In this document: piece after piece, positions 33,134 to 43,816 of the stretch | Numbering within the stretch: the stretch's first letter is position 1 | How the letters are laid out: each line of letters opens with the position of its first letter | DNA from: Gallionellales bacterium RIFCSPLOWO2_02_FULL_57_47 | Lineage (GTDB): Bacteria > Pseudomonadota > Gammaproteobacteria > Burkholderiales > Gallionellaceae | NCBI GenBank assembly: GCA_001801175.1 | Contig: MGWZ01000094.1 | Span: forward strand, 1 to 52,099 | Direction of reading: 5' to 3' | DNA length: 52,099 nucleotides | Program-made: the position numbers and the translations under genes | The notes under the pieces: generated by a model | Seen by the model: only the letters and a program-made list of their open reading frames with translations | The model's database searches: none | What the model was told of the DNA's origin: nothing

Positions 33134-33583
33134 TCACGATACTGAAATGTTGATCGCCTTGGCCTTGGCTTTCTCGGACTTGGGAAGCGTGACGTTGAGC
33201 ATGCCGTCGTTGAATTCGGCCTTCACGGCGGATTCGTCGGCATCGTCGGGCACGCTGAAGCTGCGCACGAAACTGCCATAGGATCGCTCGATACGGTGGA
33301 ATTTCTTATCCTTTTCTTCCTTCTCATGCTTGCGCTCACCCTGAATCGTGAGCATGCCGTCCTGTATCGTGACCTTGATATCCTCCTTGTTCACTCCGGG
33401 AATTTCGGCCTTGATCAGGTACGAAGCGGCGGTCTCGCTGATATCGACGGAAGGCATCCAATCAGCCACTTTCAACAGTTCACGGCCCGCTTCGCCTCGA
33501 GCCGCTGTTCGCCCGAAGATACGATTCAAGCGGGTAGAAACATCCTCCAGTTCTCTGAAGGGATCCCATTTAACCAGGTGCAT
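33134..33583 (-). CDS. small heat-shock protein, Hsp20 family (3)
   Basis: A 149-aa Hsp20 beginning [20 protein letters not shown], the typical opening of bacterial class A Hsp20. The alpha-crystallin domain (about 42-140) shows [60 protein letters not shown] and [14 protein letters not shown]. The C-terminus has the I-x-V motif INISVS. It is closer in form to the second Hsp20 than to the first. The SAP-type gene ends 12 bp upstream, and the Csp gene starts 47 bp downstream. Confidence 0.94.
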   Translation of the reverse strand: MHLVKWDPFRELEDVSTRLNRIFGRTAARGEAGRELLKVADWMPSVDISETAASYLIKAEIPGVNKEDIKVTIQDGMLTIQGERKHEKEEKDKKFHRIERSYGSFVRSFSVPDDADESAVKAEFNDGMLNVTLPKSEKAKAKAINISVS

Positions 33584-33595
33584 GGTCGTTCTCCT

Positions 33596-33790
33596 TTACT
33601 GTGTAGAGGCCTCGAAACAATCCTCGCGCCAATTGCAGTTCACCTGATCGCACTCACCGCTGCGGGCAGTGGCATAACAATCGAAGCTGCCCTCAGCGGT
33701 TTGTATCATTTTAATCAGCCCGGTTTTTGATAAATTACCTGGCTTGATGCTGTGCGACTTGGCAATGGTACGAACCTCTTCAAGTTTCAT
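33596..33790 (-). CDS. SAP-domain-like small protein with cysteine cluster
   Basis: A 64-aa protein from ATG 33790, served by CAGGAG. The first 35 residues have a SAP/Rho-N-like helix-extended-loop-helix (KLEEVRTIAKSHSIKPGNLS, KTGLIKMIQTAEG), a fold that binds nucleic acid. The rest has four cysteines (C38, C47, C52, C58) in DCYATARSGECDQVNCNWREDC, which may bind metal. Small proteins of this build recur in betaproteobacteria, often near stress genes. The frame upstream to 33880 is not supported. It is the first gene of the long minus-strand run. Confidence 0.75.
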   Translation of the reverse strand: MKLEEVRTIAKSHSIKPGNLSKTGLIKMIQTAEGSFDCYATARSGECDQVNCNWREDCFEASTQ

Positions 33791-34141
33791 GGTGGCTCCT
33801 GATAGATTGATTGATCTGCATGCGTCGCAGAACACAGTACGCGGTTTTGATAGCGGGAACTGCTTCTGCCTGCCAGACATGTTTGAATGATGTTCCTTTA
33901 CGCGCGAAGTGCGTATAGGTGTATTTCTGATTTTGCTGTAAGGCGTTGGGAGATTTTGTTGTCAGTGTTTGCCTGACGGATATTGATAAGGGGACACGCC
34001 GGGTTGTGCAGGGATGGAGAGCAGTAGATACGGCGGAAGGAGGTGATCTTTATTACGGGAGCCGGTTATATCATGTGAGTTGCCGCCCAGCCCTTCGCCC
34101 GGCTGTTCGGCTCATGCAAAACCGTGAGCTGTGGCGGAGGC
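33791..34141. other. gene-free stretch upstream of the stress island
   Basis: Probably holds the main promoter of the minus-strand run, though no clear -35/-10 or sigma-32 match was seen. Bases 33920-33992 are copy 2 of the dispersed 70-bp element. AAGGAGGTGATC at 34037-34048 is a perfect complement to the 3' end of 16S rRNA but precedes no gene. Confidence 0.5.
33920..33992. repeat. dispersed 70-bp element, copy 2
   Basis: GGTGTATTTCTGATTTTGCT, then a TTGTTGTCAGTGTTTGCCTGAC core. It resembles 11280-11349, with the same inner GTCAGTG / CCTGAC inverted repeat. It lies 130-200 bp upstream of the SAP gene, the first gene of the stress island. Confidence 0.5.
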
Positions 34142-34708
34142 TTATTTCAACGGATTTCCAGCAATTTCCCGCAAATCAATTCGGCGCGACACGCTACGGC
34201 CAAAAAAATTGACGGCAAAGGTTTCAGTCCCGGCCGCGGGAATCGGAGGCTCTTCGGGTGACTTGAGGCGTTGGGCGCGTGTCTGTGCCAGGGTGGTCCG
34301 TATCAGTTGATCCGTTGCTGCTTCATCGGAAAAACCGACGATCAATTGGCTGCCTACCGCAAATGACGGCACCCTGACGAGTGTCCCGCCCCGGTCTTTG
34401 ACGATACGCGTTAATCGCTCCAGGGCAGCGGGCTCTTTGAGCACGTCGCGTATCATTATCCTCAGTTCCGGCTGTTCCTGTATCAGGGGTGCCAGGAACG
34501 CCTCGGCCCTGGCGCAGTGCGGACAGCCCTCGCGGACGAAAACTTCAATATCGGCCGGTTGTGCGGATGCTCCCTCGTGGAACATTTGCGGGGGCGCTGG
34601 CGCGGCGCAAGCGGTTGCTGCCCAGCCCGGAGCCGACGCCAGAAAAATCAGACACCATTTGGCAACAAACAGCCTGGTTATCGTGGTCAAGAATCCTCCA
34701 GCCGTCAT
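34142..34708 (-). CDS. exported glutaredoxin/thioredoxin-fold protein, possibly C-terminally shortened
   Basis: A 188-aa protein with a signal peptide (about 1-35, ending TACA), then a thioredoxin-like domain with the redox motif GCPHC (in VFVREGCPHCARAEAFL, about 57-73) and a loop with VPSFAVG. Proteins of this kind are often fused to a CcdA-like membrane domain of eight or so helices that passes electrons. Here the chain ends NPLK shortly after the fold, where such a domain would be expected to start. No membrane domain is found in the following sequence. It may therefore be a truncated relic or a complete small periplasmic reductase; I cannot decide. Confidence 0.65.
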   Translation of the reverse strand: MTAGGFLTTITRLFVAKWCLIFLASAPGWAATACAAPAPPQMFHEGASAQPADIEVFVREGCPHCARAEAFLAPLIQEQPELRIMIRDVLKEPAALERLTRIVKDRGGTLVRVPSFAVGSQLIVGFSDEAATDQLIRTTLAQTRAQRLKSPEEPPIPAAGTETFAVNFFGRSVSRRIDLREIAGNPLK

Positions 34709-34896
34709 GCAATCCGGGATTCGTTTTGCAAATCAACTGCGACTTGCTGCGGGGTGAAAGAACCAAACAAATGCCGCACAGATTTCACCATTTGCTGGCT
34801 GAGAGTTTTACAACCGAAATCGGTTGGGTCAGCGGAAAACTGAACTGGAGAAGGCGAGTTTATTTCGCCGATCAAGCCGCTTTGCCTGCGCAAGCG

Positions 34897-35070
34897 TCAG
34901 GGAGCTTTCTTTGCCTTGTGCGCCAGTGCGATGCCGGCCAGCTCCAGAACCACGCCCAGGATAAGCAACAGCAAGCCTGCCCAGATTTCTGGCGCGATGA
35001 GCATCAGGATTGCGCCCAGCACCACCATGATTGCCGCGACGGTGCGCCGGGTGCGTAAATTTTTTATCAT
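34897..35070 (-). CDS. 57-aa membrane protein
   Basis: A short open frame with a good GAGGACGAA ribosome binding site 5 nt before ATG 35070. The product starts with a basic N-terminus (MIKNLRTRRTVAA), has two closely spaced hydrophobic segments (about 12-26 and 30-48: WAGLLLLILGVVLELAGIAL), and ends AHKAKKAP. That composition (basic ends, uncharged middle) is what a real small inner membrane protein shows. No family is recognised. It is too small for most automatic gene calls. Confidence 0.6.
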   Translation of the reverse strand: MIKNLRTRRTVAAIMVVLGAILMLIAPEIWAGLLLLILGVVLELAGIALAHKAKKAP

Positions 35071-35387
35071 TTCGTCCTCATGTTCTATGTTTCAAACACC
35101 CAAGCCGGGCGAGCCGTAACCAAAAACGCGAAGCTGTCTTCTCTCAGGTTGGGCAAAGCGTAGCATGCCCAACGAGCGCAGGCATTATTATTACGTAGTT
35201 GCAGGGCGGGTCCCGCCCGCCGCGACGTAGCATGCACGACAAACGCAAGCACCATTATTACTGATAAGTCAGAAATATTGGTTGCTCACTGCAGAGCGAT
35301 GCGTCGGGCCTTGCCCGGCGTCGATCCGGGGCAGACATCAAGAAAACGTTGTCGTTATTCCGGGGGAGGTTCTTGGGCTGGCGCCGC
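35071..35387. other. gene-free stretch with two hairpin repeats
   Basis: No gene is supported. GTTGGGCA (35148-35155) pairs with TGCCCAAC (35166-35173), and GGGCGGGTCCCGCCC lies near 35205-35220, a member of the GGGCGGGT..CCCGCC family seen also at 43817, 45471 and 47883. Bases 35280-35387 show nothing recognisable. Confidence 0.5.
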
Positions 35388-37061
<1,674 letters not shown>

Positions 37062-37072
37062 TTATATTTTCT

Positions 37073-37110
37073 GGGTAAAACAAAAGGCTCGCTAGAACCT
37101 AGCAAGCCTT
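37073..37110 (-). terminator. terminator-like hairpin in the prfC leader
   Basis: On the minus strand AAGGCTTGCTAG-GTT-CTAGCGAGCCTT forms a stem of 12 positions with one mismatch, followed by TTGTTTT. It lies 12 bp before the prfC ATG, and no gene on this strand ends upstream of it (the neighbour is divergent). It thus looks like an attenuator or an mRNA-stabilising hairpin rather than a normal end of transcription. Confidence 0.6.
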
Positions 37111-37388
37111 AAGTCAAGTTAGCTGACAGGCGAAGCTTGACGACATTCTTCACTTGTTTGTTTCGAAGCTGGATATTAACAGAAATTACCATAAAATTCG
37201 TTCCCCATGCTTCACTTTTACGGGTCGACGCCGTTGCAGGGGCGCTTTTTTGGCGTGCATGCAGGCAACGTTTGCCCACCATGCTAGTCTTTTCTGCGTA
37301 TATAAGATTGCTGCTTTAAATTGTATAGTCAGGCGCGTTTAGGCGATGGCTTTTTCCGTGGTGCAAGAATTAAACCGGGAGTTGGTCT
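37111..37388. other. divergent promoter region between prfC and TonB receptor gene
   Basis: No gene is supported. It must contain the promoters of both divergent genes; TATATAAG at about 37297-37304 is a possible -10-like segment for the receptor. GGGAG at about 37376-37380 is the ribosome binding site for ATG 37389. Confidence 0.45.
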
Positions 37389-39350
37389 ATGGGGAAGTTT
37401 CAATATCTGCTGCTGATATCCGTTGCGTTTGCTGGTCTGACTGCATCATGTGGCCGGGCTGCCGACTTTGCAAGCGAGCTGGACTACCTTCAGGAATTTC
37501 CTGTTGTATTAAGCGCGTCACGTCTGTCACAGCCGTTGTCGGAAACGCCCAATGCGGTGACAGTCATAGATCGCGCCATGATCAAGGCATCCGGGTTTCG
37601 AACTGTTCCGGACTTGTTCAGGCTGGTTCCAGGCATGTATGTCGGCTATCAGGATGGGCATACGCCGATTGTTGCCTATCACGGTTCCACCGATCATTAT
37701 TCGCGCAGGATGCAGGTGCTGGTGGATGGCCGCAGCGTTTACCTCCCGCCATACAGCAGCGTGAACTGGGAAGACATCCCGCTGCATATTGCCGACATTG
37801 AGCGCATCGAGGTCGTGCGCGGCCCCGCTGCGGCCTCATACGGGGCCAACTCGCTGCAAGGCGTGATTAACATCATTACACGCGATGCATCGAGCGCGGG
37901 TGGAACCCGTGTTTCGGTTGCCAAAGGGAACGGCGGTATTTCGGATGTGTCGGCGCACCTGGGCAGCAACAGCGCCGGTCTGGATTACCGGGTCACGCTG
38001 GCCTACCGCGCCGATAACGGCTTTGACACGAGTGTCTTGAATGATGGCACTGCCACTCGCCTGGCCAACCTGCGTGCCAATTTTCATCCCAACTCGTCGG
38101 ATAGTTTTGATCTTCAACTGGGCTATAACGAGGGTGTACGGAGCGAGGGTATTGCAGGAAGAACCACTGATCCATTTGGTGATATCCGGACATCTTCAAA
38201 TTTTCAGCAAGTCAGCTGGTTGCATGCGTTGCCGCAATTCGATGAGTTCAAGCTGAACTACTATCATATTTTCCAGAGTTCCAGAGATTTCCTGACTTCG
38301 TCTTACGGCAATGTTGCTGTTCATCGCCAGGAGCTGGAGTTGCAACACACCCTGAATTCAGGCGCCAGCAACCGTCTGGTATGGGGTGGGGGCGTGCGTT
38401 CCGATACGGCGAATGCCCCTTCCGTCTTTGCCAGCAAGCAGTCTTTCCACCAGTCGCGGTTATTTGCGCATGACGAATGGAGAATGGTTGAATCTGCGGT
38501 GCTGAATGTGGGCGCCATGCTCGAAAACGACGGGATGGGGCACCGCAACACTTCTCCCAGGGTATCGCTTAACTATCATTTCACCCAGCAGCATACGTTG
38601 CGCGCAGGCACTTCTGTCGCCTATCGCAGCCCGGCAATGGCGGAAGAAAAAATCTACATTCCAGGGCAATATCTTGCGCTGGGCGGTTTGAGGCCGGAAA
38701 AAGTTCATTCAAAAGAGATCGGCTACCTTGGTGAGTTCAATACGAACCGAGTGACGGTCGATGTAAAGGCATATTACGACCGGGTGAGCGACATCATCTT
38801 TACTGATCCATCACCGCTGGCTCCTCCTTTTTTCGACGGCAAGCCATACGGTTTAAGCAATCTGCTATCCGCCACCTATAGAGGGTTTGAAGGCACGCTA
38901 AAACACAAATGGGGAGAAAAGAGCAATCTGGTCTTCAATTTCTCACGCCAGTTGGCAAGCTGCTCAGTGACAGGCATGCTCAGGGAACCGGTCTTTTTGC
39001 CGACATTACAGGGTATTGCCGCTTCCTGTCCCTCGATGGTGCCACGGAACAGCGGCAGCATTCTGCTGGCTCAGCAGGTGACGGATGATATCCAGTTCAG
39101 TGCCGGGTATTACCATCAGGGGAAGATGCAAATCATCTACACCCAGGCGCCAGAATTGATGATGCGCAGGCTGGACCTGAGAGTGGCGAGGACATTTGGA
39201 AAGCCGGATGAAAACGGGGGAGGAGAAGTGGCGCTGGTGGTTCAGAATGCGTTGCGGGATAACCATACGGAATATACAGTCGTACCGCAGACCAGCGGCC
39301 AGATAATCTTTAACCGGCGCGCCTACCTTACAGCGACGCTGGGCTTCTAG
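37389..39350 (+). CDS. TonB-dependent outer membrane receptor
   Basis: A 653-aa receptor. Residues 1-25 are a signal peptide (possible cut after GRA). The plug domain spans about 40-165 with SETPNAVTVIDRAMIKASGF, VPDLFRLVPGMYVGYQDGHT, and IERIEVVRGPAAASYGANSL, followed by GVINIITRDA. The remaining 490 residues form the 22-stranded barrel, ending in a terminal Phe (YLTATLGF). It is smaller than most siderophore receptors and is closer to the BtuB/CirA-like group that includes vitamin B12 and unknown ligands. The ABC-type periplasmic protein gene follows 24 bp on, so both probably serve one uptake or sensing task. Confidence 0.9.
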   Translation: MGKFQYLLLISVAFAGLTASCGRAADFASELDYLQEFPVVLSASRLSQPLSETPNAVTVIDRAMIKASGFRTVPDLFRLVPGMYVGYQDGHTPIVAYHGSTDHYSRRMQVLVDGRSVYLPPYSSVNWEDIPLHIADIERIEVVRGPAAASYGANSLQGVINIITRDASSAGGTRVSVAKGNGGISDVSAHLGSNSAGLDYRVTLAYRADNGFDTSVLNDGTATRLANLRANFHPNSSDSFDLQLGYNEGVRSEGIAGRTTDPFGDIRTSSNFQQVSWLHALPQFDEFKLNYYHIFQSSRDFLTSSYGNVAVHRQELELQHTLNSGASNRLVWGGGVRSDTANAPSVFASKQSFHQSRLFAHDEWRMVESAVLNVGAMLENDGMGHRNTSPRVSLNYHFTQQHTLRAGTSVAYRSPAMAEEKIYIPGQYLALGGLRPEKVHSKEIGYLGEFNTNRVTVDVKAYYDRVSDIIFTDPSPLAPPFFDGKPYGLSNLLSATYRGFEGTLKHKWGEKSNLVFNFSRQLASCSVTGMLREPVFLPTLQGIAASCPSMVPRNSGSILLAQQVTDDIQFSAGYYHQGKMQIIYTQAPELMMRRLDLRVARTFGKPDENGGGEVALVVQNALRDNHTEYTVVPQTSGQIIFNRRAYLTATLGF

Positions 39351-39374
39351 ACCGGGCTTCCAGGACTCGCCACG

Positions 39375-40295
39375 ATGTTACGCCGAATAGCCATCCTGTT
39401 GTTGTCGAGCGCAGTCATGCTGATGACAGGCGAGGCTCGCGCAGGGTCATTGAATGTTCGCCTGGTTCTGAGCGACAGCAGCCCTCCCTACCGGCAATTT
39501 GCAGAAGCATTCAACAAGGCGCTAGCCTCAGGCAAGGCCGACGTGAACGTGGTCGAATCACAGGCGGTCAACAGTAACCATGCCGATTTGATTGTCGCCG
39601 TTGGCATGAAAGCCACGGAATTGGCAGCTGCCCAAGCCGGTGCGCCAGTGTTGGCCGTGATGATTCCCGAGACCGGTTATCAGGAGCTGCTGGCACAGAC
39701 TTCCCGGCAAGCGGCTACTCGGGCGATTACAGCGATTTACCTTAATCAGCCCTGGGATCGGCAGTTTGATTTCCTGCAAGCCGCGCTTCCTGAGCGGCGC
39801 AGAATCGGTTTGCTGTATTCGCCGGACACACACATTGATGTTGAGGGTTTGCGCCAGCATATTGCCAAACGGGGTGGTTCACTGGTTGCGCTGCCGGTTC
39901 GCTCCGCCGAAACACTGTTTTCCAGCCTGGAAAGAGTCCTTGATGGCAGCGATCTTCTGCTTGCAATACCGGATAGCGCGATTTACAACAGCAGCAATAT
40001 TCGCAACATCCTGCTGGTCAGTTATCGCAAGGGCGTCCCGCTCATCGGTCTATCCCAATCCTATGTCAATGCCGGCGCGCTGTGTGCAGTTTTCTCCACA
40101 GCGGAACAAATGGCTGAGCAGACTGGCGCCACGGTGATTTCATTTTCACGGAACAGGCGGTTGCCTGGCACGCACTATCCTGCTGAGTTCACTATCGCGG
40201 TGAACCAGCAAGTGGCTCGATCCCTGGGTATTGATTTGCCCTCACCGGAAACAATCCAGAGCCAAACGGGCAAGGCCAGGAAATGGGAAAGATGA
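39375..40295 (+). CDS. periplasmic ABC-type substrate-binding-like protein
   Basis: A 306-aa protein with signal peptide (about 1-24, ending EARA) and the two-lobed fold of the TrpX/DUF534-type ABC substrate-binding family: SLNVRLVLSDSSPPYRQFAE, DLIVAVGMKATELAAAQAGA, LAVMIPETGYQELL, RIGLLYSPDTHIDVEGL and GVPLIGLSQSYVNAGAL. No permease or ATPase gene is near. In betaproteobacteria such a gene often sits between a TonB-dependent receptor and a sensor kinase, so it may be a sensor rather than a transporter. Here an N-terminal piece of the next gene follows (ATG at 40283), but its frame runs into trpD on the opposite strand. Confidence 0.8.
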   Translation: MLRRIAILLLSSAVMLMTGEARAGSLNVRLVLSDSSPPYRQFAEAFNKALASGKADVNVVESQAVNSNHADLIVAVGMKATELAAAQAGAPVLAVMIPETGYQELLAQTSRQAATRAITAIYLNQPWDRQFDFLQAALPERRRIGLLYSPDTHIDVEGLRQHIAKRGGSLVALPVRSAETLFSSLERVLDGSDLLLAIPDSAIYNSSNIRNILLVSYRKGVPLIGLSQSYVNAGALCAVFSTAEQMAEQTGATVISFSRNRRLPGTHYPAEFTIAVNQQVARSLGIDLPSPETIQSQTGKARKWER

Positions 40296-40360
40296 GTCAA
40301 TACAGCACGCCGGCATGCAAACCGGATGCGGAGGCGACACCGCCGGAGTGGCGGTTGGTG
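40283..40360 (+). pseudogene. possible 5' stump of a third gene of the TonB module
   Basis: An ATG at 40283, overlapping the end of the preceding gene by 13 bases, opens a frame MGKMSQYSTPACKPDAEATP followed by PEWRLVL before it passes into the antisense of trpD. Overlap with the upstream stop is typical of genuine gene starts in operons. The most likely reading is the N-terminus of a lost sensor-type gene cut off at the trpD junction. No homology can be claimed from so short a piece. Confidence 0.35.
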
Positions 40361-41386
40361 CTAAGCCTTGAAGCGGTTACTCAACGCGATGAAATGATCC
40401 AGTTTGGTCTTCGCCGCTCCGCTGGCAATCACCTGGCCGGCCTTCTTGACGCCTTCCTTGAGCGTGCCGGCAAGCCCGGCAACATAAATCGCAGCACCGG
40501 CGTTCATCTGCACGATGTCGCGCGGTACGCCGACTTCATTGTTCAATACACCCAGTAATTTTTCACACGCTTCATCGACATTCGCCACGCGCAGCATGCC
40601 GATGGGCGCGCTGGCCAGGCCGAACAGATCGGGATGCACGGTATATTCGCTGACCTTGCCGTCTTTTAATTCCGCGATGTAAGTGCCTTCGCTGATGGAA
40701 ATCTCGTCCATGCCGTCCGCGCCGTGTACCACCAGTACATGGCGGCTGCCGAGCTCGCCAAGCACTTGCGCAAGCTTGGCGGTGAGCGATTGATGGAACA
40801 CACCGATCACCTGATTCTGCGCGCCAGCCGGGTTGGTCAGCGGACCGAGCAGGTTAAACAGTGTGCGCACGCCGAGCTCGCGGCGCACCGGAGCGGCGTG
40901 CTTCATCGCGCTGTGGTGGTTGGGCGCGAACATGAAGCCGATGCCGATCTGGTCTACGCATTGCGCGACCTGGTCGGCGGTCAGGTTCACATTCACACCG
41001 AGTTTTTCCAGCACGTCCGCGCTGCCGCAGGTGCTGGAAACCGAGCGCCCGCCGTGCTTGGCGACATGCGCTCCTGCCGCCGCGGCTACAAATGCGCTGG
41101 TGGTGGAGATGTTGAAGGTCTGGGCGCCGTCGCCGCCGGTTCCGCAGGTATCGATCAAGTGGCCGGCATGTTTCACATTGACCTTGGTGGACAGCTCGCG
41201 CATTACTGCCGCTGCTGCCGCGATTTCAGCAACGGTTTCGCCCTTCACGCGCAACGCGATCAATATGGCCGCGATCTGTGCCGGGGTGAGATGACCTCCC
41301 ATGATGTGTTCCATCAGTTCGCGCATCTCGTCGAACGGCAGGTCATGGCGCTCGATCAGTTTGGTTAATGTTTGCGAATAATTCAT
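40361..41386 (-). CDS. trpD: anthranilate phosphoribosyltransferase
   Basis: Transfers the phosphoribosyl group to anthranilate, the second step of tryptophan synthesis. It is 341 aa, the usual length. Signature segments: DTCGTGGDGAQTFNISTTSA, VAKHGGRSVSSTCGSADVLE (PRPP and anthranilate binding), and MFAPNHHSAMKHAAPVRREL. In most betaproteobacteria trpC follows trpD; here the next gene is convergent and of another kind, so trpC is displaced. trpG lies 104 bp upstream, with an inverted repeat in the gap. Confidence 0.97.
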   Translation of the reverse strand: MNYSQTLTKLIERHDLPFDEMRELMEHIMGGHLTPAQIAAILIALRVKGETVAEIAAAAAVMRELSTKVNVKHAGHLIDTCGTGGDGAQTFNISTTSAFVAAAAGAHVAKHGGRSVSSTCGSADVLEKLGVNVNLTADQVAQCVDQIGIGFMFAPNHHSAMKHAAPVRRELGVRTLFNLLGPLTNPAGAQNQVIGVFHQSLTAKLAQVLGELGSRHVLVVHGADGMDEISISEGTYIAELKDGKVSEYTVHPDLFGLASAPIGMLRVANVDEACEKLLGVLNNEVGVPRDIVQMNAGAAIYVAGLAGTLKEGVKKAGQVIASGAAKTKLDHFIALSNRFKA

Positions 41387-41410
41387 TATGCCCTCTTTAA
41401 AAATGTGGTC

Positions 41411-41495
41411 TTGCAGGAGCGGGCTATCCCCGCGAACCGCCTGGTCGCGGGTACGAAAAACGATTGTCCGGGCACCCGCATGGCCCGCTCCTACA
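41411..41495. repeat. inverted repeat between trpG and trpD
   Basis: AGGAGCGGGC (41415-41424) pairs with GCCCGCTCCT (41483-41492), with further inner pairing (CCCGCGA and TCGCGGGT). It is a common GGAGCGGGC-type intergenic palindrome that separates the two genes on the transcript. Confidence 0.75.
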
Positions 41496-42060
41496 CCTTT
41501 CCGCTCAAAAAATTCTTCAGCATGTCATGCCCGTGTTCGGTCAGGATGGATTCCGGGTGGAACTGCACGCCGTGCACCGCCAGCGTCTTGTGGCGCACGC
41601 CCATGATCTCGCCGTCGTCGGTCCATGCGGTGATCTCCAGACATTCCGGCAAGGTTTCGCGCTCGATCACCAGCGAGTGATAACGCGTCGCGGTGAATGG
41701 GTTCGGCAGGCCGGTGAACACGCTTGTATTGTTGTGATGGATCGCCGAGGTCTTGCCGTGCATCAATTGTTTGGCGTGGACGATCTTTCCGCCGAATGCC
41801 TGGCCGATGCTCTGGTGGCCGAGGCACACGCCGAGTATCGGAATCTTGCCGGCGAATTGCCGGATAGCCGCGACCGACACGCCCGCCTCGTTCGGCGTGC
41901 ACGGGCCGGGCGACACCACAATGTGCTGCGGGTTCATGGTTGCGATCTGTTCGACCGTGACCTCATCGTTGCGGCGCACCACCACATCCGCGCCGAGCTC
42001 GGCGAAGTACTGCACCAGGTTGTAGGTGAAGGAGTCGTAATTGTCGATCATTAAAAGCAT
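41491..42060 (-). CDS. trpG: anthranilate synthase component II, glutamine amidotransferase
   Basis: Supplies ammonia from glutamine to TrpE for anthranilate synthesis. It is 189 aa from ATG 42060; the frame to 42138 would pass through a palindrome and has no support. It begins [20 protein letters not shown]; the catalytic Cys is in [15 protein letters not shown] and the His/Glu of the triad in [26 protein letters not shown] is the oxyanion-hole strand. Often pabA and trpG are the same protein in these bacteria. It precedes trpD and follows the FAD dehydrogenase, which separates it from trpE. Confidence 0.96.
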   Translation of the reverse strand: MLLMIDNYDSFTYNLVQYFAELGADVVVRRNDEVTVEQIATMNPQHIVVSPGPCTPNEAGVSVAAIRQFAGKIPILGVCLGHQSIGQAFGGKIVHAKQLMHGKTSAIHHNNTSVFTGLPNPFTATRYHSLVIERETLPECLEITAWTDDGEIMGVRHKTLAVHGVQFHPESILTEHGHDMLKNFLSGKV

Positions 42061-42108
42061 GGTTTTCTCATCCTGTTTCAGGAAATAAATGATGTATGCG
42101 CTCACCAT

Positions 42109-42162
42109 GTAGGAGCCCGACTTGTCGGGCGATTTCAATCGCGCAATAAATTGCGCTCCTAC
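42109..42162. repeat. inverted repeat upstream of trpG
   Basis: GTAGGAGCCCGACTTGTCGG... mirrored by ...AATTGCGCTCCTAC; GTAGGAG (42109-42115) pairs with CTCCTAC at the right end. Smaller hairpins lie inside (CCCGACTTGTCGGG). It falls between the FAD dehydrogenase stop and the trpG start. Confidence 0.75.
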
Positions 42163-42182
42163 AGAAATAATATTCCGTAATC

Positions 42183-43805
42183 CTAACTGGCTATCATACT
42201 CAACGCCAACGCTTCGGCAACCCGGATGCCATCCACCGCCGCAGAAAGGATCCCGCCCGCATAGCCCGCGCCTTCGCCGGCGGGATACAGCCCCAGCGTG
42301 TTGATGCTTTGCAAATCATCGTCATGGCGCTTGATGCGGATCGGCGACGAGGTGCGCGTCTCCACGCCGGTCAGCACCGCATCGGGCAGGTCGAATCCCC
42401 TGATCTGTTTGGCGAAGGCGGGCAGTGCCTCGCGGATCGCGGCAATCGCATAATCCGGCAGGGCGGTGCTCAGGTCGCATAAATGTACGCCCGGCGTGTA
42501 AGACGGCTGCACCGCGCCAAAGTTGCGCGAAGGCCTGCCCGCCAGAAAATCACCGACCAGTTGTCCGGGGGCGCAGTAATTGCCGCCGCCCAACTCGAAG
42601 GCGCGCGACTCCCAGCGGCGCTGGAATTGCATCCCGGCCAGTGGGTCGCCGGGATAATCCTGCTCGGGCGTAATGCCCACCACGATGCCGCTGTTGGCGT
42701 TGCGCTCGTTGCGCGAATACTGGCTCATGCCGTTGGTGACCACCCGCCCCGCTTCCGAGGCGGCGGCGACCACCGTGCCGCCGGGGCACATGCAGAAGCT
42801 GTATACCGAACGCCCGTTGCTGGCGTGGTGCACCAGCTTGTAATCCGCCGCGCCGAGCTGCGGGTTGCCCGCGTTCTTGCCGTAACGGGCGCGGTCGATC
42901 AGCGACTGCGGGTGCTCGATGCGGAAGCCGATCGAGAACGGTTTGGCTTCGATGTAGATGCCGCGCTTGTGGATCATCTCGAAGGTGTCGCGCGCGCTGT
43001 GGCCGACCGCCAGCACCAGATGATCCGTGGCGATGTGTTCGCCGCTGCTGAGCACCACGCCGCGAACGTGTCTGATGTCATTGGGTCCGTTCTCGATTTC
43101 GATGTCGTCCACGCGGCTCTGGAAGCGGATCTCGCCGCCCAGCGACTGGATGGTTTCGCGCATCTTTTCCACCATGCTTACCAGGCGGAACGTGCCGATG
43201 TGCGGCTTGCTGGCGTACAGGATTTCTTCCGGCGCGCCCGCCTTGACGAATTCCTCCAGCACTTTTCTGCCGAGGTGTCGGGGGTCCTTGATCTGGCTGT
43301 GCAGTTTGCCGTCGGAGAACGTGCCCGCGCCGCCTTCACCGAATTGCACGTTCGATTCCGGGTTGAGCACGCCCTGCCGCCACAGGCCGAAGGTATCCCT
43401 GGTGCGTTCGCGCACCGCCTTGCCCCGCTCCAGGATCAGCGGACGGAAACCCATCTGTGCGAGGATCAGTCCGGCGAACAGACCGGCTGGACCCATGCCG
43501 ATCACGATTGGTCGTGAAGTTGGATTCTGCGGGGCTTGCGCGACGAAATGGTAGCTGGTGTCCGGCGCGATCGAAACATGCGGATCGTTTTTGAAGCGGG
43601 AGAGTATCGCTGCCTCGTCGCACATTGCCACATCCAGCGTGTAGGTGAACTGGATGTTGCTTTTTTTGCGCGCATCCACGCCGCGCCGGAAGATGCGGTA
43701 GTTCAGCAGGTCGTCCGCGGGAATGTCCAGCCGCTTGGCGATAGCAGTCTTGATTTCGTCTTCGGCATGAGCCAGCGGCAGTTTGATTTCTGTTAAGCGC
43801 AACAT
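42183..43805 (-). CDS. NAD(P)/FAD-dependent oxidoreductase, COG2509-like
   Basis: A 540-aa flavoprotein of the FAD-dependent dehydrogenase family (COG2509), common and of unknown reaction. The N-terminal part (about 1-85) is a small extra domain ([20 protein letters not shown]). Then [20 protein letters not shown] (about 100-118) forms the dinucleotide-binding loop, followed by [20 protein letters not shown] and [20 protein letters not shown]. The C-terminal [20 protein letters not shown] is the FAD end motif. It lies between trpE and trpG and is flanked by palindromic repeats on both sides, as though inserted into the trp operon. Confidence 0.88.
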   Translation of the reverse strand: MLRLTEIKLPLAHAEDEIKTAIAKRLDIPADDLLNYRIFRRGVDARKKSNIQFTYTLDVAMCDEAAILSRFKNDPHVSIAPDTSYHFVAQAPQNPTSRPIVIGMGPAGLFAGLILAQMGFRPLILERGKAVRERTRDTFGLWRQGVLNPESNVQFGEGGAGTFSDGKLHSQIKDPRHLGRKVLEEFVKAGAPEEILYASKPHIGTFRLVSMVEKMRETIQSLGGEIRFQSRVDDIEIENGPNDIRHVRGVVLSSGEHIATDHLVLAVGHSARDTFEMIHKRGIYIEAKPFSIGFRIEHPQSLIDRARYGKNAGNPQLGAADYKLVHHASNGRSVYSFCMCPGGTVVAAASEAGRVVTNGMSQYSRNERNANSGIVVGITPEQDYPGDPLAGMQFQRRWESRAFELGGGNYCAPGQLVGDFLAGRPSRNFGAVQPSYTPGVHLCDLSTALPDYAIAAIREALPAFAKQIRGFDLPDAVLTGVETRTSSPIRIKRHDDDLQSINTLGLYPAGEGAGYAGGILSAAVDGIRVAEALALSMIAS

Positions 43806-43816
43806 AGTTTTAATTT

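Noticed and set aside
33791-33919. FNR box TTGAT-N4-ATCAA before the SAP gene
   Set aside because: TTGATTGATCT is present but the second half-site does not match, so the low-oxygen link is not supported by a visible site.
40361-40558. Continuation of the frame that starts at 40283
   Set aside because: This part is antisense to trpD; only the first 26 codons could be a real gene start.
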